DNA from: Claveliimonas acetigenes
GTDB lineage: Bacteria; Bacillota; Clostridia; Lachnospirales; Lachnospiraceae
Direction of reading: 5' to 3'
DNA length: 10,951 bases
Assembly (NCBI RefSeq): GCF_025567385.1
Contig: NZ_JAOQJU010000046.1
Location: 1-10,951, forward strand
Shown here: positions 7,182 through 10,951 of the stretch, piece after piece
Numbering within the stretch: position 1 is the stretch's first letter
Layout of the letters: each line of letters begins with the position of its first letter
Notes under the pieces: generated by a model
What the model saw: only the letters and a program-made list of their open reading frames with translations
What the model was told of the DNA's origin: nothing
The model's database searches: none
Position numbers and translations under genes: made by a program

Positions 7182-8405
7182 TTATACCACAGCAGGTATG
7201 GTTTCCGGCAGATTCATTTTAGACATCTCGTTTTCCACGTGAGACTTCTCTGCAATATGATTGTAGACATTCATTGTAATCTGTGCATCTGAATGTCCCA
7301 TCACATATTGCATGACCTTTGGATTGACGTTGTTTTCACCCAATCTGGTACATCCCGTATGACGAAGGGTATGCGATGAAATAGGAGGCATCAGCTCCGG
7401 CTCTCGCTTCTCTTCTTCTGCCAGTTTGGTTTCTTTCTTATTATAGGCATTGACAATATTTTTCAGAAAGCTGTTCACTCCCGCCGGCATGATCGGACGT
7501 CCATGCTTTGTATTGAAGATGAATCCACTACGTCCACCGATCTCCACATTACTCTGTAAACCAAGCATCAGGTTCAGCTCTCTCTGTTTACGGAACGCGT
7601 CATATACCATCTGTGTCATAGGAATATCTCTGATTCCTGCATCCGTTTTGGTTTCTGAATCATGGAAACAATATCCTTCATCACCTTCATAATACACAAG
7701 CTGTCCACCTACATGGATCTCCCGGTTCTTCATATCCACATCTGACCAGGTTAAGCCGATGGTTTCACTCACTCTCAGGCAAGCCCCAAACATAACCTGC
7801 ATCATTGGAAGATGAGGCTTATACACATTACTCTGTTCAACAAACTTCAGAAGTTTTTCCTGCTGTTCCAGTGTCAGTGCTTCTTTCTCCTTTGCCGGAG
7901 CCCCATAATCTCCAAGTGTTCCAGTTACCGGATTCTTGCGGATAATCCCGTCTTCCACTGCCAGTTCAAAACTGGGATTCAATAAACCATAAAGACCTTT
8001 GATCGTGCTGTGTGCCAGTCCTTCATCTGACAATGAGGAAAAGAACGTCCTTACGTGAGATGTCTTAAAATCCACAACACGAATGTTTCCCAAAGTATTT
8101 CGTATCCGGTAGTCCCACATACGGATATAATTCTTTTTCGTTCTTTCCTTGATATTCTTTGTTGCCATGTATCGCTCAAACAACGTATTTACGGTCAGCT
8201 TCTTGACTGATGCATCTGTAATAAGCAGATCATCCATATCCTTATTGATCTTCTTTTCCATTTCTCGCAGACTCGCCAGATCAGCTGCATAAACCGAATT
8301 ACGCTTTCCGGTAATTTCATCCTTGTAGCGATACTCATAACGTCCATCCGGGCGCTGGTATTCACCTGTTTTTAAATTTCTGCCTTTATTATCTTTTCTT
8401 GCCAT
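7182..8405 (-). CDS. int: Tyrosine recombinase / integrase, Tn916 Int-like
   Basis: The enzyme cuts and rejoins attachment sites to insert and excise the element. The 407-residue protein has an N-terminal arm-binding domain (about 3-60, with NKGRNLKTGEYQRPDGRYEY followed by a second basic strand), a SAM-like core-binding domain (about 72-155), and a catalytic domain with the full set of residues: Arg211 (ACLRVSE), Lys253 (ETKTD), His345 and Arg348 (HTLRH), His371 (MGHSD) and nucleophile Tyr381 (MNVYNH). ATG 8405 is preferred, with AAGGA nine bases upstream; GTG 8423 is in frame but lacks a site. The ribosome site is partly inside a 9-bp hairpin. The gene follows xis on the same strand after about 230 bases and is probably co-transcribed with it. 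Confidence 0.95.
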   Translation of the reverse strand: MARKDNKGRNLKTGEYQRPDGRYEYRYKDEITGKRNSVYAADLASLREMEKKINKDMDDLLITDASVKKLTVNTLFERYMATKNIKERTKKNYIRMWDYRIRNTLGNIRVVDFKTSHVRTFFSSLSDEGLAHSTIKGLYGLLNPSFELAVEDGIIRKNPVTGTLGDYGAPAKEKEALTLEQQEKLLKFVEQSNVYKPHLPMMQVMFGACLRVSETIGLTWSDVDMKNREIHVGGQLVYYEGDEGYCFHDSETKTDAGIRDIPMTQMVYDAFRKQRELNLMLGLQSNVEIGGRSGFIFNTKHGRPIMPAGVNSFLKNIVNAYNKKETKLAEEEKREPELMPPISSHTLRHTGCTRLGENNVNPKVMQYVMGHSDAQITMNVYNHIAEKSHVENEMSKMNLPETIPAVV

Positions 8406-8408
8406 ATC

Positions 8409-8449
8409 AATCATTCCTTTCACTTCATTTTTCGTTATTCGGAATGATT
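8409..8449 (-). promoter_or_regulatory. Hairpin masking the int ribosome site
   Basis: Plus-strand arms AATCATTCC (8409-8417) and GGAATGATT (8441-8449) are perfectly complementary over 9 bp with a 23-base loop. In int mRNA the second arm contains the GGA of the ribosome site AAGGA (8415-8419), so folding would hold back int translation. Confidence 0.5.
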
Positions 8450-8460
8450 TTTGTCCTGTC

Positions 8461-8573
8461 GGTATCAGTCATTTACTGTCTGATATCTGTTCACAGATTA
8501 ACATAATATTTTATGATTTCCAAGGGTAAATTCCTGCCAAATGCTAATTTTTATTTGCCTGTTTTACAGGAAT
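8461..8573. repeat. Hairpins in the xis-int spacer
   Basis: The 230-base spacer between int and xis holds no gene that I can see. GGTATCAG (8461-8468) pairs with CTGATATC (8480-8487), 8 bp with one G-T pair. Further on, ATTCCTG (8530-8536) can pair with CAGGAAT (8567-8573), while CCTGT (8558-8562) can pair with ACAGG (8566-8570). These last two folds exclude each other. None has a clean T-run for int-directed termination. Confidence 0.35.
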
Positions 8574-8636
8574 ATTTTCCCTTTTTTACTTTTCATTCCG
8601 AAGGAAAGTTGTTGTATTTTATCTTCTCATCTTTCA

Positions 8637-8831
8637 TTACACTGCCATTGCATCAAGATATTTTTTTATCTTATCCACGTTATAAAGAACACGTCTTCCA
8701 ATAATCACTCTTGCTTCTGCATAATCTGCAATTTTCTTTGCAGTTACTTCTCCGCAGGATAACATTGCCATTAATCCTTCAATATCTACCGTCAGACGGT
8801 TCTCAGCCTTATACTCTGTTGTTTTTCTCAT
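8637..8831 (-). CDS. xis: Excisionase-like small DNA-binding protein
   Basis: This 64-residue basic protein has the winged-helix MerR/excisionase look: a helix-turn-helix (EVTAKKIADYAEA, about 28-40) followed by the wing IIGRRVLYNVDKIKKYLD. Size and position next to int match Tn916 Xis, which bends the element ends and steers the integrase towards excision. ATG 8831 is chosen because AGGAGG lies ten bases upstream. An in-frame ATG at 8840 would sit one base after that site. The gene is read from a strong leftward promoter some 380 bases away, so its level probably depends on leader structure and the divergent XRE regulator. Confidence 0.82.
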   Translation of the reverse strand: MRKTTEYKAENRLTVDIEGLMAMLSCGEVTAKKIADYAEARVIIGRRVLYNVDKIKKYLDAMAV

Positions 8832-8967
8832 GATGCACATACCTCCTTTCCTCCGTATTCTTCTGCATCACCTCCCAGACAGCGGTTATGCCCGTTGTCA
8901 GTACATATACTTTTTGTTTGGACTTCTTACGATGATTTTCCATTCTGTTCGGCGTGTTGGCTTCCAT
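8809..8967 (-). CDS. Possible 52-residue small protein overlapping xis start
   Basis: An open frame in the xis leader begins with ATG 8967 (a second ATG at 8943) and ends at TAA 8809, overlapping the xis start by 23 bases in another frame. The product is hydrophilic and coding-like, with KKSKQKVYVLTTGITAVWEV in the middle and an RRYVHHEKNNRV end. Codons favour purines in first position. No ribosome site precedes either ATG, which argues against it unless the true start is different. Function is unknown. It could be a regulatory leader ORF coupled to xis, a remnant, or chance. Confidence 0.3.
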   Translation of the reverse strand: MEANTPNRMENHRKKSKQKVYVLTTGITAVWEVMQKNTEERRYVHHEKNNRV

Positions 8968-9211
8968 TTGTATATGGCGGTGTCAACGTTACAATTGACC
9001 TCTATCAGAAATCTTTCTGAATACTGGCAGCTTCTTCTCAAGCATACCAGCCGTTGCCGAAGTATCTTCGGTTTCCACATACTACTCTCTGATACAGCGG
9101 TGGAATCCTGTGTTACCTTTAAGCCCGAAAAGCACCCATACAGCTCATTCAATTTTCAAGGTTCAATAATCAAAAGTTTTGTAGGTGTACATTTTTGTAC
9201 CTATTTGATTT
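8832..9211 (-). other. Long structured leader upstream of xis (candidate regulatory RNA)
   Basis: About 380 bases separate the likely transcription start near 9211 from xis. Read leftwards it holds in order: a GTACA/TGTAC palindrome, TTCCAC/GTGGAA (6 bp), CCGAAG-ATA-CTTCGG (9057-9071, a tight 6-bp hairpin), a two-part stem CTGG..GCTT/AAGC..CCAG, and GTCAA/TTGAC. I find no clear protein gene. Open frames on both strands lack ribosome sites, apart from the doubtful 52-residue ORF. It may be a structured regulatory leader; no known riboswitch class was recognised. Confidence 0.4.
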
Positions 9212-9280
9212 AATGCCATTATATCCCCCGTTACTGCTAATGTCAATAGCACTTCATGCGTTTTAGGTTCTTTTTTGTAC
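9187..9280. promoter_or_regulatory. Two operator-like sites flanking the xis promoter
   Basis: GTACATTTTTGTAC (9187-9200) contains the perfect palindrome GTACA-tttt-TGTAC, extended by AGGT/ACCT flanks, and lies at about +11 to +24 of the leftward transcript. GTTCTTTTTTGTAC (9267-9280) matches it at 12 of 14 positions and lies between the two divergent promoters. A further inverted repeat TGCTA/TAGCA (9235-9251) straddles the xis -35 box. The neighbouring XRE regulator is the natural candidate ligand; this is inference. Confidence 0.5.
9218..9246 (-). promoter_or_regulatory. Consensus sigma-A promoter for the xis-int operon
   Basis: Leftward TTGACA (9241-9246), 17-base spacer, TATAAT (9218-9223): a perfect consensus promoter. 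So strong a promoter for excision genes implies tight repression or attenuation while the element is integrated. Confidence 0.85.
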
Positions 9281-9289
9281 TCTTTTTTA

Positions 9290-9317
9290 TTGATTTTCTG
9301 CTAGTTTGTGTTATAAT
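9290..9317 (+). promoter_or_regulatory. Promoter of the XRE regulator gene
   Basis: TTGATT (9290-9295), 16-base spacer, TATAAT (9312-9317), preceded by TGT to give an extended -10. Transcription would start near 9324, leaving a leader of about 70 nt. Its -35 box lies 43 bases from the -35 box of the leftward xis promoter. Confidence 0.7.
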
Positions 9318-9394
9318 ATGGACAAATAGTTATTCATTTTTTAATTTTACTATCTTCAATGGATGTTTGTCAGGACTAATGCAGAGGTGACTTT

Positions 9395-9964
9395 ATGAAT
9401 TTTAATCTGAAACTAAAAAAAATCCGAACATTTCGGAAAATGACACAAAAAGAACTGTCAGAGAAGATCGGACTGACCGATCAACATAGAATTGTACAAT
9501 ATGAAAAAGGAGTTCGTGTTCCAAAAAAAGATCTGGTCGATAAAATGGCACAGGCTCTTGATGTTAATCCTTATACCCTCTATGATACCGCTGGACGTGA
9601 CGCTTCCGAAATGATGGAACTGCTTTTCTGGCTGGATGAATTTAACCCATCTTCCCTGCATCTGTTTCTCCCTCGGAGATTTCCCGGTGAAAAATGCAAT
9701 GAAGTAGCCGACACTTCCGTTTACTACCATGACAATGATAGCTGGCCTGCCCATGCTCCTGTCTGTATGTGGTTTGACTATGGAGTTCTGAATGATTTTT
9801 TGAAAGAATGGGTGGTTCGGATGGATGAACTGAAATCCGGTGAGATTACCAGAGATGAATATTTTGAATGGAAAATCAACTGGCCACAGACTTGCGATGG
9901 TTGTGGAAAATATGAACCTAAGAAACAATGGCACTCTGTAAAATCAGAACTCAGTGAAACTTAA
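9395..9964 (+). CDS. XRE-family helix-turn-helix regulator with C-terminal domain of unknown function
   Basis: Of 189 residues, about 6-63 form a Cro/CI-type helix-turn-helix (LKKIRTFRKMTQKELSEKIG, then RIVQYEKGVRVP and LDVNPYTLYD). The rest is an acidic, Trp- and Phe-rich domain of no family I can name, with a CDGCGKYEP motif (Cys167 and Cys170) near the end that might hold metal or respond to redox. AGAGGTGA lies four bases before the ATG. The gene is divergent from xis-int, in the position of orf9 of Tn916, so a repressor of excision is the likely role. Operator-like palindromes lie between the promoters. The last codons (SET and stop) fall within a 25-bp repeat that recurs at 10091. Confidence 0.85.
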   Translation: MNFNLKLKKIRTFRKMTQKELSEKIGLTDQHRIVQYEKGVRVPKKDLVDKMAQALDVNPYTLYDTAGRDASEMMELLFWLDEFNPSSLHLFLPRRFPGEKCNEVADTSVYYHDNDSWPAHAPVCMWFDYGVLNDFLKEWVVRMDELKSGEITRDEYFEWKINWPQTCDGCGKYEPKKQWHSVKSELSET

Positions 9965-10115
9965 CAAAACTTAAATTCACTGCATTTTTCCTCTTTGGCA
10001 AAAGAAAAAGCACTGTAAAACCAATAATCAAACGGTTTTCAGTGCTTTTTTCATGTCTTTCCTATTAAATTTTTCTCAGACACCTATATAAGTGAAACTT
10101 AGCGAAACTTAAATT
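9953..10115. repeat. Two 25-bp direct repeats, each with paired AAACTTA heptamers
   Basis: 9953-9977 and 10091-10115 agree at 23 of 25 positions. Each contains AAACTTA twice, exactly 10 bases apart (9957 and 9967; 10095 and 10105), i.e. on the same face of the helix. The left copy is also inside the inverted repeat CAGTGAA/TTCACTG (9952-9982). They bracket a terminator and look like protein-binding sites or duplicated ends; no known site type was recognised. Confidence 0.6.
10005..10051. terminator. Strong bidirectional terminator after the XRE gene
   Basis: AAAAAGCACTG (10005-10015) pairs with CAGTGCTTTTT (10040-10050), and inside them AAAACC pairs with GGTTTT after a one-base bulge, leaving an 11-base loop. 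The T6 run follows on the plus strand, and an A5 run gives a T-tract on the minus strand. It ends the XRE transcript and can also stop leftward transcription from the FtsX side. Confidence 0.85.
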
Positions 10116-10182
10116 ATGCCCAATATGGAATATACTTTTTATACCTTGGTGTAGTATCCGGATCCATTACTTTAATATTCAT
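10114..10182 (-). CDS. 22-residue ORF overlapping the FtsX permease end (candidate peptide)
   Basis: ATG 10182 opens a 22-codon frame overlapping the permease stop by 11 bases and ending at TAA 10114. The product starts MNIKVMDPDTTPRY and ends KKYIPYWA. It is basic, rich in Tyr/Pro/Trp, lacks Cys, and has no hydrophobic signal segment. A weak AAGAG lies three bases before the ATG, so translation would depend on coupling to the permease gene. It could be a small peptide partner or substrate of the ABC exporter, the remnant of a longer gene, or chance; no family was recognised. The second 25-bp repeat covers its last bases. Confidence 0.35.
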   Translation of the reverse strand: MNIKVMDPDTTPRYKKYIPYWA

Positions 10183-10861
10183 AATCTCTTAATCGTTCTA
10201 CGATAGAGCGATTTCCTGCAAGTTTTTTATAGGATAGAAGAGGTGTTATCATACATATCAGCATGACAAGGATAATAGCACTGATTAAAGGAATCACTGG
10301 TACATTAAATGGAATCTCCATATAATTCATGGATTCAAAGCAAATATAGGTGATAACTGAACCAATCGTCAATGTAATAAATACAGAGAAAAGTGCATAT
10401 AAAACCCCCTCTCGAATCAACAGTTTATTTATATGTTTTTTGGACATTCCAATACTTTCCATAACAGAAAATGTTAATTTTCGATTCTGAATACTGCTTG
10501 CGATTGTATTTGTATAATTTAAGACTCCAACCAGCAGAAGCAATAAAGCGATTATTACGCCTATTTCCATCATTTCTCCCTGCGATTCTTGAATTGTTCT
10601 CATACTTTCAAATTGAGATTCAGTGTGCAGGTCATTATTATATGGACTATCCTCTACAAGAGATGTAATCTTTTTTTCTAACACTTCGTCATATTTTTGA
10701 TTATAGTAAATATACATATCTAATGTTGTCGGCTTAGAAATCAGGCTATTTAAATAGTCTTGACTTACAATCAACGAAGCACCTATATCTCTTCCGCTGT
10801 ACTGTGTGTTATACGACACAGCTTCAACGGCAATTTCATATTGTTTCCCTTGAAGATTAAA
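10172..10861 (-). pseudogene. FtsX/MacB-type ABC transporter permease, 5'-truncated
   Basis: The readable frame gives the C-terminal part of an FtsX-family permease: an extracellular segment with LQGKQYEIAVEAV and GRDIGASLIVSQDYLN, then a membrane helix (MMEIGVIIALLLLLVGVLNY), the cytosolic loop NRKLTFSVMESIGMSKKHI, two more helices, and the usual ending SIVERLRDYEY. Full-length relatives are several hundred residues longer, with a membrane helix at the N-terminus. Upstream the frame ends at a stop (10871-10873) exactly where a hairpin-bearing sequence begins, so the gene seems to have lost its 5' part through an insertion or rearrangement. A GTG at 10819 could start a 215-residue product but has no ribosome site. 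These permeases usually pair with an ATPase for peptide or lantibiotic export or resistance; no ATPase is seen here. Confidence 0.75.
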
Positions 10862-10862
10862 G

Positions 10863-10891
10863 AGGTAGTGTCAAAAACTACCTGTTTTTTT
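10863..10891 (+). terminator. Hairpin with T-run at the permease break point (terminator or insertion end)
   Basis: AGGTAGT (10863-10869) and ACTACCT (10877-10883) form a perfect 7-bp stem with a 7-base loop, followed by G and seven Ts on the plus strand. It coincides with the loss of permease similarity. It may be a terminator or the terminal inverted repeat of an insertion sequence extending to the right; the family cannot be named from this much sequence. Confidence 0.5.
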
Positions 10892-10901
10892 GTACTAAAA
10901 T

Positions 10902-10949
10902 CTAATAAAAACCTTGATTTTTAGGGAAATCTGCAATAAAAAGAGCATT
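10902..10949 (-). CDS. C-terminal end of an unidentified protein (partial, possibly transposase)
   Basis: A leftward frame entering from the window edge reads NALFIADFPKNQGFY before a TAG at 10902-10904, 19 bases from the hairpin at 10863-10891. If that hairpin is an insertion-sequence end, this would be the tail of its transposase. The tract is too short to identify and may be chance. Confidence 0.2.
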   Translation of the reverse strand, partial: NALFIADFPKNQGFY

Positions 10950-10951
10950 GA

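Larger units (their letters stand above)
7103..10951. mobile_element. End of an integrative (Tn916-like) element, partial
   Basis: Tyrosine integrase, excisionase, a long regulatory region and a divergent XRE regulator form a typical recombination/control module at one end of an integrative element. The left boundary lies somewhere between the clpB upstream region (about 7062) and the integrase stop (7182); the arm-like repeats suggest it is near 7100. The right boundary is not identifiable and probably lies outside the window. No relaxase, coupling protein or type IV secretion gene is seen here. The FtsX remnant may be cargo, or may lie beyond the element. Confidence 0.6.

Noticed and set aside
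9057..9071. Stand-alone intrinsic terminator at CCGAAG-tat-CTTCGG
   Set aside because: A stable hairpin, but no T-run follows on either strand. Kept only as part of the leader structure.
8898..9152. 84-residue leftward open frame in the xis leader
   Set aside because: It needs a TTG start without a ribosome site, has odd composition, and conflicts with the 52-codon frame and the hairpins. Treated as untranslated leader.
8830..9213. 127-residue rightward open frame opposite the xis leader
   Set aside because: No ribosome site or promoter, Phe/Leu/Ser/His-rich composition typical of an antisense shadow, and it starts inside the xis gene.

Overview
The window looks like chromosome of a low-to-mid GC Gram-positive anaerobe of the Clostridia, most likely a gut Lachnospiraceae. 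The signs are strong AGGAGG ribosome sites, sigma-A type promoters, a BspA-like leucine-rich repeat surface protein, peptidase T, a YitT protein, an HrcA-type CIRCE operator in front of clpB, and a Tn916-like int/xis module. The species assignment is an inference from gene content only.

Left part, about 1-7060, is ordinary chromosome. A possible gene end (2-40, +) converges on a short secreted leucine-rich repeat protein (67-516, -). pepT (727-1947, +) and a yitT-family membrane protein (2090-2953, -) converge on a 21-bp hairpin terminator. clpB (4291-6873, -) and dinB (3092-4291, -) form one operon with a TAATG stop/start overlap. It is driven by a TTGACA-17-TATATT promoter whose -35 box lies inside a CIRCE-like operator, so a Y-family DNA polymerase appears to be tied to heat-shock control. 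yitT has its own perfect consensus promoter, and a terminator-like hairpin begins at about its first transcribed base.

Right part, from about 7100 to the window end, is one end of an integrative element inserted upstream of the clpB promoter. It holds a pair of direct repeats that look like integrase arm sites, a tyrosine integrase (7182-8405, -), an excisionase (8637-8831, -), a control region with back-to-back promoters and two related operator-like sites, and a divergent XRE-type regulator (9395-9964, +). The leftward promoter is perfect consensus and makes a leader of about 380 nt before xis, rich in hairpins. This layout resembles the recombination/regulation end of Tn916-type elements. 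No conjugation gene is visible, so transferability cannot be judged.

Beyond the regulator lie a strong terminator, two 25-bp repeats built from paired AAACTTA heptamers, a 22-codon ORF overlapping the end of a 5'-truncated FtsX-type ABC permease, and a hairpin at 10863-10891 where the permease frame breaks off, possibly the edge of an insertion sequence. The points most worth a second look are the xis leader and divergent switch, the 22-codon ORF, the yitT leader hairpin, and the clpB-dinB heat-shock operon. I see no rRNA, tRNA or CRISPR array.
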